Part shown: positions 12,101-25,552 of the stretch, in pieces
Numbering within the stretch: the stretch's first letter is position 1
How the letters are laid out: every line of letters starts with the position of its first letter
Origin: Davidsoniella eucalypti
Lineage: Eukaryota; Ascomycota; Sordariomycetes; Microascales; Ceratocystidaceae
DNA length: 64,000 nucleotides
Direction: 5' to 3'
NCBI GenBank assembly: GCA_004009845.1
Contig: RMBW01000017.1
Coordinates: 349,367 to 413,366, forward strand
The notes under the pieces: generated by a model
What the model saw: only the letters and a program-made list of their open reading frames with translations
Databases searched by the model: none
Told to the model about the DNA's origin: nothing
Program-made: the position numbers and the translations under genes

Positions 12101-13582
12101 TGGCACTCCAATGCAGTCTTCTAAGCCCAATCAGAGTTTCCTAGGTGATAAAGCTTATAGAGTTTGGCTGTGGCATGGCCTTCAACAGGCCAGCAGGCAG
12201 GCATATCAACGATTGCGTACAGGATCTACCGGTGTCCTGCCACCACCTGAGATATAATCATACATAGAAGCGATGGTTTCTACCTAGCCCAAGATTGGCA
12301 TTGCTACTTGGCTATATTTGTATCACTTGATGGTGCAGGAAGACTAGCTACCAGGCCCTTTCGTGGTAATACCAGACATACACCATGCGTTCGACAATTG
12401 CTAAACGTCTTTCGCTTCCTCTTCGTCTAGCTGCTAGATGGACGTGAGAGAGCAGACGAAAAGACATGGCACTGCAATGCCTGGTTATAGGTTAGCTTAT
12501 AGTGGTCTACACTGATCGGCCATAGTCGCACGGCCTTTTGCACCCCAGTTGCAGTACGACAGTGTCTTTCTTGTTCTCCTCTTACACATGGCGCAACGAT
12601 GCAAGGTGTGGATCATTCATGCGAGAACAGCGGCCATTAGGAATTATGTCATAGTAGCAAGCAATAGTTGCAGTCTGGGAGCCGTTGTGGATGCTACGCT
12701 CGCCGTTCAAGTTACTGATAACGCTGTCGAGGAATGTCTATCCGAGATGGTGACGGGGCTTATACCACCCACTGGAAATAAGACCTAAAAGAAGCTATAG
12801 AAATGACGGTTGCAATAATAGGATGTACTAAGATAGTTGAACGTGCTAGTATAACCCCAGCAGATCTGCAGCAGACTACAATGCACGCACCAGAACATTC
12901 AGCAATAGTTCAGATTCGTTATAACAGTTATATTATATTCTAGCCACTGACTAGCTACAGATTAAGCTACAAGAGATCAAACAACAAAAGTTCAAGCTCG
13001 GACAAAAAGAAACCACACCCTCCCTCCATACATACATCCCACAGTGACTAATACAGGAAAACCGACACATAGTTTTTTATAGGAGACTAATCAGACAACT
13101 AAGCAACAATAACACGAACTAGACTACGACTCAAGCATTATATCATCTAAACATAACAGAACAAAGACAAGGTTAAAAAACAAGGCGAGATATGAGCAAA
13201 GCTCATGAGGGGATATTGACATCAAAACGGCCTAATGGTGGAGGAACAAGAAGAAAGCTCGAGGGGGGGCAGGGAAGGGACTTAAGGGAAACGAATGAGA
13301 ATGAGAAAACCATTAGACTGCTAAAACCTCCAAGGAACAAAAGAACAAAGAAAGAAAGAACATGGAAAGAAAGAAGAAAAGAAAGAAAGGTTGTGTAAAG
13401 GAACCCCGGTTTGGAGTGAAGAAGAGAAGACAAAACGAATATAGCACCTATACTGTGCTGGGGACCAGTACTTTTTAAGCTACTTCAGTAGTTTTTCCAG
13501 AAAGATCTGGATCCGTATGTGTTCCTCAAAAAAGGACACGGGGAACAAGCAAGCAGCGTGTTCCTAGTCGAGTACGCCAACT
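9175..13582. other. Convergent intergenic region, URM1 to AZF1
   Basis: Both flanking genes end here, so 3' UTRs are expected at each side. No gene recognised. Open frames at 9640-9834, 10062-10635, 11618-11937 and 12549-12788 have no known domain. A short ATG frame at 12385 (MRSTIAKRLSLPLRLAARW) looks like a mitochondrial presequence and is followed at once by a GTGAGA donor, but I could not find a convincing next exon. From about 13000 to 13440 the + strand is purine-rich (GAAAGAAAG runs), the probable 3' UTR of AZF1 read on the other strand. Confidence 0.4.
9984..10015. repeat. Four-copy 8-bp tandem repeat (GAACAAGA)
   Basis: Three exact copies of GAACAAGA and a fourth with one change (GGACAAGA), head to tail. 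Confidence 0.9.
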
Positions 13583-15684
13583 TTAGTACGGCATGCGGCG
13601 AGAACGGTCCTCCTCGTAAGAGGACTGGTCAGGCACCGGGCGGGACTCGTTATCGTAGTTGGGCGTTGGGTAGCCCTCGACAGGCGCGGAGACCAAAGTG
13701 CGCATGTGAACCGAGGCGTCGTAGGGGCGCATCTGCTGGCTCTGCAGGTCATTCTGCTGCTTCTGGTGCTGCTCGTGCTGCTCGTGCTGTAGCTGCTGGT
13801 GCTGGGCCACCAGAGGAGGCAGCTGCTGGTGCTGCTGAGGCGCCATGGGCATAGCGGTCATGTGCATAGGCATCTGCATAGGAACAGCAACCTGGCTGGC
13901 CATGGGCTGCTGCTGCTGCTGCTGCTGTTGCTGCTGTTGCTGCTGATGGATGTGGTGTTGCTGGATCTGCTGTTGCTGCTGAAGGTGTTCAGCCTGGGCG
14001 TCAACCTGGGCCTGGGCGGCTCTGACCTCGCAAGAAGACGCCGCGGCAATGCTGACGGCGGACTTGATGACAGACACCTTGCGGCCTTTGCCGCGGCCCT
14101 TGATGCCCTTGTTGCTGTTCTTGTACAGCGTGGCAAAGTACGACCAGACATCGATGTCATACGATGTCAGCGTGGAGCGTTCGCCGCTGTCCATGTTGCA
14201 GAACTTCTCAATCAGGTTGCGGATAGCGCAGTCGTGGAACTTGTTCTGGTGCGCCTTGAGGTTGCCGAGCTGCGTAAAGCTCTTGTTGCAGTCTTCCAGC
14301 TTGCACACGAAGCGCCGATCGCCCGTGTGGATGGCCTGGTGGCTGGCCAGCTTTCCGCGGGCAGAGAACGACTTGCCGCACTGGTTGCACATGTGAGGGC
14401 GCTCGCCCGAGTGCAGGCGCTCGTGGGTCTAAAAGGGTGGCTAGTTAGTATGGGGGGGCTGGAACTGGTCTGTAGAGTACCTGTCAGTCGACTTACGCGA
14501 AGGTTGCCGAGTTGACTAAAGCGGCTGGTGCATCCATCAATGGAGCAGGACTATGGAGACAGTGTTAGTGACTGTATGCAGGCTGGCCAAGGGATGTATC
14601 GGGAGCTTACATAGGGCTTCTCGCCAGTGTGGGCACGGTGGTGGATGTCGAGGTGGCTCTTCTGGCCAAACGAACGGTCACAGCCCTCGACTTTGCAGTA
14701 GTGGCGGGTGCGTGGCTTGGCGGCACGCTTGGAAACGCGGGCTCTACGGCGAGGCGTAGTAGGCGTCGACAAAGGCAGGGCAGGGATGGGCACCAGGCCG
14801 GAGTTGCTGCCGGCTCCCGAGCCCGAAGCAGAAGCCAGAGAGCGCGTGCGGCTGCGCAGGGACCGGGGCTCCGCCGGGGCAACATCGTTGCGGATAACCT
14901 TCATCAGAGAATCGACAGAGGTGTTGAACTCGACGTGGTGGCTGGGATCCAGCGCCTTGTTGGCAAGCACGGTCTTGGAGTTGATGTTGGGCGGCACGTC
15001 GCTGGCATTCACGCCTATAAACACGCTGGAGCCGCGGCGATCAGTGGCAGGCGGCGCATATTGCGGAGGGTACGGGAGCTGGTGGTGGTGCTGCTGCTTC
15101 TGCTGTTGCTGTTGGTGGCGAGGCATCATGTACTCTACGTCCATAGAAGCCGGAGACTGCGGAAGTGCGCTCGGACTACGGGCGTGGCTTGGGCTGCCCA
15201 TGGACTTGGGCGAGAGCATCATCAGGGCGCGGTTGTCGTTCTTCAGGCTGTGGTGCTGGTGCTGGTGCTGGTGATGGTGGACGACTTCAGAAACCATGGC
15301 CGGCTGCTGGTGATGGTATTGGTGCTGCTGGTGAGGATGGCCGACCGGAGATGCAGCATAGTGTTGCTGATGGTGGCCTTGGCCCGGCTGCTGGTGCTCG
15401 GCAACGTAGCCAGGGTAAGCAGAGTACTCGGGCATTGGAGAATAGGCCACCGGGAAGACCGGCTGCGGGTGAGGCAGAACATGGTGGTGGTGAGGGTTGT
15501 GAGAGTGGGGGAGAGGCAGTACAATGGACGGCGGCACCTGCTGCTGCTGCTGCTGCTGCGGATGAGGGTGCTGCTGGGGATGTTGAGCTTGGTTTCTACC
15601 ATGCTCCATGAACTCGGCCATGTTCTGGCCGTTCCATCGATCCCAATCTTGGTTGTTGGGGCTTGAGCCTGGAGGAGTAGACAT
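13583..15684 (-). CDS. Azf1-type C2H2 zinc-finger transcription factor
   Basis: Probable DNA-binding regulator of the fungal Azf1 group; target genes unknown. Three exons: 15684-14611, 14550-14497 and 14428-13583, giving 657 residues. Both introns are GTAAG...TAG with CTAAC branch sites. Four fingers are complete only after splicing: C330/C335/H348/H352, C360/C365/H378/H382, C390/C393/H406/H410 and C418/C423/H436/H441. Linkers read TGEKPY, SGERPH and TGDRRF. Intron 1 falls after the Tyr of the first linker; intron 2 falls inside finger 2. After the fingers comes the Azf1-group signature HQNKFH, then YFATLYKNSNKGIKGRGK (basic, possible nuclear signal). The N-terminal 200 residues are rich in His, Gln and Pro, and a poly-Gln tract (CAG codons read on the - strand, around 13900-13950) lies in the C-terminal part. 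Closeness to yeast AZF1 is inferred from these motifs only. Confidence 0.88.
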
Positions 15685-16100
15685 GGTAAAGGTGGGCAGA
15701 AACTTAACAGATACACACGTTCTTCACGAAGCTTGGTACGTAGACGTATACAGAAATGTATCGACAGACGAAGAAAAAGAAAACGGGGGGGAGGTTATGC
15801 CACAGAAGAAAAAGAAATAGATGTGAGGATCACAAAAGAAAGTGCGCAGTGAGCATACACTCGTAAGACGTGGTGAGGCTGGAGAAGATGGAAGTTGCTC
15901 AAGAAAAGACAAGATATAGGATAGACTGGTTGGAGGATATATATAAGTGGCAGTCAGGAGAGGAAGTGGTGGTTTGACTGCTGCTTTGAAGTGTTGATCT
16001 TCTACATCGAAGTGGACATCAGTAGGAGGGGAGCTAAGTCAATATATATATATATTGAGAACTGCCCGTAGTGGAATTGGGATACCAGTGATTTCGGCTT
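15685..16100 (-). promoter_or_regulatory. Proximal promoter and leader of the Azf1-type gene
   Basis: Reading toward AZF1, a TATA-like stretch (ATATATATAA on the + strand, 15938-15947) lies about 255 bp before the start codon. A perfect 20-bp AT palindrome (16039-16058, half-site TCAATATATA) lies about 355 bp before it. The leader on the gene's own strand is C/T-rich. The TATA role is inferred from position and composition. Confidence 0.4.
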
Positions 16101-18883
16101 GTACACCAAAACCTTTAACGGTATTAAAAAGGGCAGCGAAGGGGGAGGGGGGGGTGCCTGTTTTCCTAGCTTCACGGAGGTGTTAGTGTAGGGTATTTAT
16201 TATTGTTGAACATAAACTACACATCAATAAACCCTGTCTCAATGGATTAAGGCGTGGAAGAAATACTATAGCGTGGTGTATGTTTAAGCGACTACATAAA
16301 TATAGTCACGTTTTATAGATTTTAGTCTTTTCACTTGTTTATTTTTTTCAGTCAGCTTGGAGAAGCGAGCTGTATAGGCCGATGCCTTTTTGTATTCGAG
16401 TAAGTCAACGGCCTGCTAGCTTGTACATGGCTTGTATTACGCTCTCTCTACAGCAGAGCACACTCTACCTCTCATTAACAGATTGCTTTTTGTCCACTTC
16501 GAGCTCTTCGCCTGGCTGCTTCCAGGTTCTCGAGCTGTTCCTCCCTCTCCCTCCCTCTCTTTTCCTCGTTCTACATCATTTATTTTTCTCTGTGCTTCGT
16601 TCTCTTTCCATCTATCAGCTCTTGCTCTCGCAATACTACCCTCTGCTCCTCCAGTCACTTATCCTATCTCGCCATATGTACCCAGTACCCGCGGCCGTAT
16701 CTACTCTAAGGCAAACCTGACAAGCAAAATACGTGGTCCATATCATGTTTTCTTTCTACCAGTGTCTGTATTTCCTTGCTCGTCCTTCTTCAGCTTCTAG
16801 TGTGATTCTGGCCGTGAAATGCAGTAGAAACCAGCATGTCATTGTCTCCCTATAGCTGTATAGACTAAGCCAGACGAGCTGTTGCAAATATCCCACTTGC
16901 GTTTTCTTCTTTCTGCTAATTGTGTATGACTGTGTTCCTGAATAACACGCTCCCTTCCTTTTTATTTCTATTTTGCTTCTTTTCTTTTCTTCTTCATCTA
17001 AGTGTGCCCCTTACGAATGCAGCAAACTTCGACGCAGCTCGCCCAAGGGCTTCTTTACAAAGGAGCATGGATAAGACAGAACACCAGAAAGAAAAAGAAA
17101 AACAAGATAGAGCACGAGACGCGGACGTCTATAGCACGGCGGCTCTACGTACTATGATCGCTATCATGGGAAAGAATCTCGCTTGCTTCGTCCAGTATAT
17201 CTGCTGGTCAAAGCTTTCCTGTCCAAGTTTCCAGTCATGCGGCCTTGTCCCTGCTATCTAGATCCGTCTGCCTAGCAAAACAACCTGCTGGTCACGTCAA
17301 CCCGCGAGCTATGACAAGTCAACATTCGTAGTTTAGCATCATGTCTAATGTAGATAGATATATGCTCTATTTAAGAGCCATCCCAGCTAGTCCACAAGCC
17401 AATAGAAGGCCATGTTCAAACTGCCATCCCTTGAGGGAACTTCGCACCAGAATGTTCATATACAGACAGACAAACAGACAGACAAGCACATCATATGTCG
17501 CTGTACGTGTCTTGTCCTCGCGAGTCGTATTTCGGCGATCCATGTTGCCGGTGTATGTCTCGATATCAGCAGCTGTCGGTGGCCCTCAATGCACTAGCTA
17601 GGAAGACTGCGTGGTTCCTGCACAAGCTCCAGCCAGTGTTCGTCGTCGTGTACAGTATCGTGACTGGTTGTCAAACCATCTCTTCCCTTGCAAAAGGGTC
17701 CACGTTTGCCGCTGAGCTGGAATGGAAAAGAGAGGAAGCCAGAAGACGAGAGGAGGGGAGAGAAAAGGACTGGGGGTTGTGTTTTACGTATCCCTTGAAG
17801 TCACAGCTGGCTAGTTGATAGCCAAAGAGAACCCATATTGGACGGAGCTTAGATATTGTTTTGACTAGTTTCTCAACTGCGTCTTGGTGGCTGTCGAGAC
17901 TCTGTCGGGCCGGTCTAATAGTTCGTCCTAGTTTGATATCATATCCGTATGTATTCTGGCCTATCTCGTGCTTTATTCGTTGTATTTATCCCTGGCACCG
18001 ATGTATCTAGTCCCCAGATGGAAAGCCCGGTGACCTCGAAGCCAGCCTGTTCTTTCAGCTTTTCAACGCCTCGCCGCAAAAGAAATAACCACTGAAATAA
18101 AGGTAAGAAAAACTCCGCAGCCACCTGTTCGTGTTTTTTATCCTCATTTCTTAGCATGTGTCAGACATTTACCTACATAACCAGCATCTTTCTTCTACCA
18201 TATCACAGGTTGCCTCGACTTTACCCACGCATGCTGTTGTTGCCTAACGTTGATGGGGGCAGCTATTACTTGTTTTTGTTAGTGATGGATACATGTATGT
18301 TTAACCCTGGCATTTCTCAAAATGTTTCATAGCTCGCTTATAGCACACTGCAACGAAAAAGGAGAAAAATATGACATAATAATACCTTGTATACATGTAT
18401 CTTTTTTTACCGTGCTATCCTTCTCCATATTAGCGTCTAGTTTTGCGGTATATATCATCATCAATTATATTTCAATATGTCTTTGTTTTGTCTGTCATTT
18501 CTTGCCAGGACGACGCTCGTGGAGAACATCGTCAGCATATAAAGATAACCAACATTTGCTTTATAACCACATAGCTATTAACGATATCACTCTACGTACT
18601 TTTCTTTAACTTTTTGTAATATCTGCATTCTAGTCAACTGTATTATACATACTCGCTTCTATCTTTCTCCAGTTCTTGTATTTCTCTATAATCGTGTCTC
18701 TAATACTCCATCGTACAGTTTGACAGGTTATACAGAAAATCAAGCCAACAGTACAGCGTTTCATGTGGCACACGATCCTCGCATTTTTATTTTTAAATTG
18801 ACTTGGCTAAACATGTTTTTGACTTTGTTATTTTTTCGTTTCCTTCTACTACCGAGCGATTTTTTTGGCAGCAAGATTTAGAC

Positions 18884-18939
18884 TAAATTTTATATTTTAA
18901 AATTTTATATAAAAATAAAAATAAAATATATAAAAAAAA
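18884..18939. repeat. 56-bp block of pure A and T
   Basis: No G or C in 56 bases. It contains TTTTATATTTT, which fits the budding-yeast origin consensus WTTTAYRTTTW, though that consensus is not known to define origins in filamentous fungi. Confidence 0.7.
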
Positions 18940-19578
18940 CGTCTGGGCTATCTGGACATGAGATGACTTATACCAGCGTGACGAGCGGGAGGAAGAGTTT
19001 CAGAGTCTGAAGAAGGATCGTGACACTTTTATATATACATCATTCACTATTTAGTAGTTTCAAATTGTCCAGGCTAGAAGCATGGACAAGCAATCCCTCC
19101 AGCATTTACTATCATATTATGTCACCATTTTAACGACTATTAACGCGTTAGGGTTATGATAGCGCAGGAGGGTTAACGAGACTTGTACTAGCAGGACATA
19201 TGTTTTAATGATCAATAGGTAGCAACACTCTGTGTCAATTTTGCAAACGTTGTTATACTTGCCATCCAGAGGTCTATAAGTTAAACTCAGGCTCCCGGCT
19301 TAAGCTAGAATGTTTCTTCTATACTAAAAGCTCGTTTGCCCAACTCAGAAAATGCTGGGCAAGGGGGGGCAACAGCAAACAAACACTCTATAGAATGTCA
19401 AATGGACGGATAGACCAACCCAAATCAAGGCTGTGGCTGAGAGAACATAGTGCAGCCTCTATAGCTGTATAGAAGCTAATGGCGAAGATAAAGTGCGTGA
19501 ATAGCTGCTGGCAATGGCAGTTTGCGCCAGGATACTAGTGAAAAGGAAATAGACCCGGCAAAGAAGAACCAAAGACAG

Positions 19579-19622
19579 AGTAGTAGTAGTAGTAGTAGTA
19601 GTAGTGATAGTAGTAGTAGCAG
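19579..19622. repeat. Trinucleotide repeat (TAG)n
   Basis: About 14 triplets of GTA/TAG with one GAT and one AGC interruption. Non-coding as far as can be seen. Confidence 0.9.
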
Positions 19623-22329
19623 TATTCAAAGAGAGAAATATGAGGAAACGCCCCCTTTTGCAAGGAGGTAGTATCAAGTCTATGCTGGCACTTGAGAACA
19701 TTACTCTCTGTCTATGTAATATGGACGAAGTAAATCCTGAAAAACGAGTCCATCAGTGGAAACAATAGTAGCACGCAGTTTGCGATACCGTGCTAAAAAA
19801 GAATGAACAATTGTACATGTATATGTATGGGTGTAAAGAAAGTAACGCAACATTAGCGTTACATCAGAAGACAGGCCTCGAAGAAAGATAAGAAGGCTCA
19901 CTACTACACCAACTAGCTACTATAGCTTTTTGCTACGATAGCTGCCGTAGCTGTAATTCGTACTTGCGGTAATAGATACTCAAGTTGGATAGGCAGGTAG
20001 GTAAAATGCTGCAGAAGAAAACTATTGGAAAGTATATACCCAATGGCGCTCTGCACGGTAGCTCTCCAAGGAACATTGATACGTTATATAGATTAGGGCT
20101 ATAAGACCCATTGCAACGATCATGTGGATTGCTGGATTCCTGCCTTGCTAATTTCTTGTCGAATAAGTAGAAATAGATGGACGATACGCTGCAGCAATGA
20201 ATCCTATGTGAATGGTCCAAAAGGGAATACTATACCCGAGGGTTCCTACCTCCAATTCCACAAAATCAACAGCATAGAATGTCCTTTCTCCGGTGTATCC
20301 AAACGCTAAATGCCGTTAATGAGCTATGCTTATTGTTGGCTACATGTAAGAAAAGAGCACATGTACAAATGTAACAAGCAAGATCCATGATTTGTCCTGC
20401 GTGAGATATGAATATTGGAGACTGTACGAACCCCGGAACTAGTCTTTGCATATGTCTTATGGTGAGACGTCTTCACTCTTTGCAAATCAGTAGTTATATG
20501 CGAAAGAGTCCACCTGTTCGAAAGGATACGAACAGCGTTCTAATATTGCAAGATAGACGGATAATCCAAGGTTACTTGGATGCAACTGGCAGGTCCACTT
20601 GACTGACTACAGCAATACCTGCGGTCAACTCGAGCCAGGAGCTCTGGCTCGTTGCTTCAACTTGATAGCTCGTAGCTTTTAGTGAATCGACGATAGCGAT
20701 AGAAACAGTAGCACCAAGCCTCATACGATTGGCGTAGGGCGTGTAAGTCTCAGAAATGTAGTACTATGTGTCCCTTGGATGATCGGCTCAGAGAGTTGAA
20801 GTGAGAGGGGTTAGATGAGGGGAAAGGAAGAAGCCAGCTGCGATCCTGAAAAGAAAGAAAGACTTGCAGTTACTGGTAGAAGCAGATATAGTGACTTGGT
20901 GGAAAGCAAGGCCACAGGTTAGAATTTAGTCAGGGGCTTCCTTGTCATCATGATACCAGGACCGGGCTCTTCTGTTAGTTATGTAGTAGCCACTAAACCC
21001 GGGAGTGTTTCTATGTCTACGTATTACATAGTTTGTGGCTAATAGACCATCGTGGACAGTTGCTAGATAAATAAAGAAATGACAGACGATCGAAACGACA
21101 TGAGACGAGTCGACATTGCACTTGCGTCGTTGTGAACTGTTAGGTTTAGTGTGCTCTTTTATCAATACAAAGATTTGACATGTCGTTACGGAACCACTGC
21201 AATTGACAACCAGTTATATGATTTTTACACGTCAAAAGACTATATCTGCTATAACTATAAAACAACCCCGAGAAACACAAAGGCCGAGTTTAAGGCCTCG
21301 GCAAGAAAACAAGAATAAAAGTAACAAGAAATAGCCTGCAGATGCAGCATCCATGTTGGGACAGAATCTACAAGATACTAACTATTTTCTTTCTTTTTCC
21401 TGGTCTGGTTTCTTTGGTTCAAGGTCAGGGCGCCTGCAGATTTACGTGTTGTATTTCTTTTTCTCCTATGCTTATTTTCTCGGCCAACCGGCCGGAAACT
21501 TTACATCTTGAAGTCTATGCCATGATATCTTAATCACCTAGCATGTAGACACTATAAGTCGTGGCTGTTCCTGTTCTTTCTCTCGGTTTGGACATAAAAA
21601 GGGAAAACCCCACTCAGCCCTGGCGGGATTCGTGTAGTTGCTGTACTGGAGAATGGAAAACCTGGGTCTTCTCACGGTAGATGATACTCTGCTGACTGCT
21701 GGTTTGGATTGTTACTACCACCTACCACTCGGTTTATTGGGTTTGAAGAGTCCTCGTGCTGAACAGCCGATCTTTGGCGTGTTATATTAGATACTGACTG
21801 CTGCAGCATGCATTGTATGTCATATAGGAAGCATATAATACACCATATATATTGACTAAGTAATTGTATAATACCTCCGGATCCGAAGATTGATAGTCAA
21901 AATACGTGCAGACCTCTCTGATAAACAGTAGTGCTACGCTACCAGCAATTATTAATAAGTAATATAATTTATTATAGGCCACTCGGTGTCAGGGGATCGA
22001 CTCCCAGAGGCCTTGCCGAAACGATGTTGTCTCTAGTTTTAGATCAAGTAGCAACGGCCGTCTTTTAACCTTTAAACTGCTTGGTTATGCTGGTAGAGTC
22101 TATTAGATGCGACTATCTGCCCATGATAGTAACGACACCAAGAAAAAGCCGTGTATCTGGAACAGTGTTGGTCATATGAGTAAATCCGACCATTAACTAT
22201 GCATGCCGAGGAGGCTGTTTGATCCATGATATTCCCAACAATCAATAGTATCGCCAGTAGTAGTATAGAGAGTAAATAGGCAACAAGACAACCATAGGAA
22301 GATAAATCGCCTGTTTCTTTTATTTACCA

Positions 22330-22342
22330 GGGGGGGGGGGGG
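22330..22342. repeat. 13-base G run
   Basis: Uninterrupted G run on the + strand within otherwise AT-rich sequence. Confidence 0.9.
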
Positions 22343-24841
22343 TTGATACATATAAATAATCCTTTTAAGCTTCTCCAAGCTTCTATTATAGCTTGACCTG
22401 TAGCCATCTAAGCCAGGCCACTCCCGGGCCGGTTTCCCGTGTCAATGCTAGTAGACAGCTATCGCAAATCGAAATCAAGAAACAGAAGAGATAGACGGTC
22501 GTGTTGTATTAAAAAAAGGACTTGAACGTTGCATATTCTTGCCGTGCTTGTTTGCCTTCTGGTGCAGATATTTGATAGCAACCCTTACAACGGTACTCTA
22601 GTCACTTACACTGAAGCCCCCCAGGAAGTTCGTTTTCCTAAATAGATCATACGGGACATTGCTGCCGAAGATAATCAAGGCTAGCCCATTAGTATATCTT
22701 AGTATCAGCCAAGCCGGAAGGGAATGGAAGAAGAGAGGTTAGAAGATGGTGTAGCATCACGGTCGCAAGGAAAAAAAAAGAAAAGAAAACAAAAAAAGGA
22801 ATAGAAGACCAAGTGTATCAAGGGCAGCGCGACTCATAACACACGGATATCTGTACCGCCCAAGTCCAGTGAAGGGGTAGGAAGCCGAATGGCACGAATA
22901 TCCCATATCCCACATTAATCAATGTTTGCCAGGTGTATGAGGGCCCTACTGAATCACCAGATCGACGCCAGGCCCTTCTAATCCTCTCTTTTCTTGTCCG
23001 ACAACTCTCTATATACGTATGTACTGTGGGTTTCTGGCTTTCCTTGTCGTTGGGTCGCATAATCGTACGAAGGGCAGCAGCTGGTTTCTTTTCTTCGATT
23101 AATACTAATCTATTTTGCCATCTTCTTAGTGTTTGCGAGCAGAAGGAGGCAATATTGGCCAAGTAAACACAAATGCAATGAAAGAAAGCATAGCAATTCC
23201 TACTACAAAGACTTTGTCTGGCACTGGGGAACAATAAAGCCATGGTGGAGTTTGGTTCCTACGACATTCCGGCAGATCAGCCGAGCCATATATTCCCGTA
23301 TATTTCCGACGTTGAGTTACCGGCTGACGAGCCAATGATCTATGTATGGGTTGGATGGGGATAAATCAACTTGGTGAACGGGTTGATGCTGATAATACTA
23401 GTTTGTATGTGCAGATGGAGACCAGTTACATGCATCTCGTGGATAAAACTCCGCATGCTTGCTTTTGAAATATGAGGTCTTGAGATAATATAACCCTGCA
23501 TCCAATATATCGTGCAGATATTAGTTTAAGAGCGAGACCTGCTGTATAACATATCACGTCACAGCATCACTTTGCCTTGTTTAAGAGGCAAGTTTAAGGC
23601 AGTAGCTTCTGCCCGGGTCTCACTTTGAAGCACAGGGTCCATTGGAGATATCTGTACGGCAACTGTATCCTGAAGCCCACACGTTCTAGCTGGTCATTGG
23701 TCCCATATGTCACGACGAGCTTGAAGCACGAAGACAGATAGGCATGATTAGCCAGGACAGGATGTCCCTCGAGACTACGGAACGAGATACCGGAATAGTC
23801 AGCTGACTTGTATCCCTAGGATAGGACGTAATGGAGATGGTATCGCCGTTGATAAAGTCCTTGCTTGTTGTTGTATGATACTACATTGAATCTTCAACAC
23901 TTATACGTTGTACAGCAAATAACCTGGGAGGGTATTCTACAGCACATGAAGTCGCCTGTTTACTTGTTCACCCTGGCACCACTAACTCGCTAGAATCAAC
24001 GGCCAAAGGCTGAGACTTGGGGCCAGGACCGAGCATGGCACCAAAAGAAAGAAAAAAGTTCGTCTGTGTGTTATCCCGTATCTATTTTCAGTGTTCCGCC
24101 TGTCCGTGTCTTCTTCTTGCGTTAGTCTTTATTAGGAGATATCTCCTAACGATGAGGCTCTGAACTCTCTTTTTTCCAAGGTTTTTTTTCTTTTTTTTTC
24201 TTTTTCCTTTTTCCTTTTCTTGCTCTATGACCCTCCCTCCATTCATCTTCCAGTGCCCTAGTCCTTCAGCAGCTCCTGCACAACTAGGTATACGTATACG
24301 GTATACGGTTGGTGCTATGTCCCCCACATGCTATTGTATGAGACAAATGTACATAAATTACATACAGACATTGTCAAAATTGTATGTGCGTGACTCGTGA
24401 CCCTTCTTCGTCTCTTCTTTCCAAACAATCTACACAGCACTGGCCTTTTTATTTAATCACTGTTTTTTCTTCTTCTTTCATTCTTCCAACTTTTTCCAGT
24501 TTTGACTCGCGTGTCAATCGTTCTGTCAGGGCAAGTCAAAAGTTAAACCAGATTTCCCATCAGGCTCTATGGTAAAAATATAAGGGGCCGTGCCATGACA
24601 ATCTTCTAAGATGATATATTTATAAATATATCAAAAAAGGGATAGGAAGCTATACAGTATTGGACAATCTACTGCTTAGTCGATGTGCTTGGTATAAGTA
24701 GAAGGTGATATTAAGCCTGAAGTATTAGCTGCGAACGTTCTTTATACAATATATGAATCGTTTCGAAGAATAGTGTAAAAAATAAGATAATGTCACGAGG
24801 TCCGCGCAAAGATATTGCATATAAACATAAGTGCCTTTCCA

Positions 24842-24861
24842 AATTACTGCATGCAGTAATT
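24842..24861. repeat. Perfect 20-bp palindrome
   Basis: Half-site AATTACTGCA repeated in inverted form without a spacer; the centre is GCATGC. It could bind a dimeric regulator or form a small cruciform; no factor is assigned. Confidence 0.8.
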
Positions 24862-25552
24862 CTTCTGTTTGTTAGCCCAGCAGGCTTTTTTTTTTGACAA
24901 GAGTCTCTTAGATTTTCAAGTCAAAATTCCTTCTCCTTGGGTCGGTTGTTTAGCTGAAGGTTAAAAAAAAACGGGAAGAAAAAAAAGCTTTGACTTATTG
25001 TATTCCTTCTCTTTTCTCAGAGAAACAGCCTACCAGTAGGAACAGGATGAGGAAGGGGGGGATGATATGGCTCGCGTTCCGCAACATCCCTAATCCATGT
25101 CAAAATCATGTACATGTAGTAAAGTCCACAACTCATAGTGGTATACAATGTAGAGAAATGATGGTGTAGTGGTAGTGGCTTGCTGTCTGAAGCTCGGAAG
25201 AGAAGAGTTGATGACATTGGTTGGATGGTAGATTTGTTGGTAGCATCTACATACAAATTGTAGCTTCAGCACTGCTACGTGCTATCGGTAATCACGTACA
25301 TACATAACTTAACTGTTCTACTAGCTGTCTAGAAAACAACAAGGGACTCAGTACCGTTATAATCGTATTCCATGCTTTCAGTCTCCCGTGAAAATATCGC
25401 CATTCCTCGGCTCTCTAGCTTCAACGTAGTTCCAGAAAGAACAGACTAGGCATACAAATACAAGCCCTCTCAAGAATATCCAAAAATATCTACTAGTATT
25501 TGATAGTCTTGTTGTTGACTGGTGACTGCAACTGTAACTACTACTAGCAATT

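Larger units (their letters stand above)
16101..25552. other. Gene desert, part A
   Basis: No intact gene recognised on either strand. The + strand has C/T-rich tracts at 16500-16650, 16950-17000 and 24175-24250, the kind of sequence found before fungal transcription starts, so long untranslated transcripts are possible. A 73-codon stop-free minus frame (23815-23594) follows a TAG acceptor but has no start and no recognised family. Other open frames are short and AT-rich, as expected by chance. Confidence 0.5.

Noticed and set aside
13799..15666. Long plus-strand frames of up to 345 codons opposite the Azf1-type gene
   Set aside because: They are antisense shadows produced by the CAG/CAC-rich coding sequence; they have no family resemblance, while the minus strand encodes four complete zinc fingers.
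21977..22020. A T-arm-like GGGGATCGACTCCC near a GGCC end, suggesting a tRNA
   Set aside because: The stem does not pair over five bases and no A-box, anticodon arm or matching acceptor stem is found.
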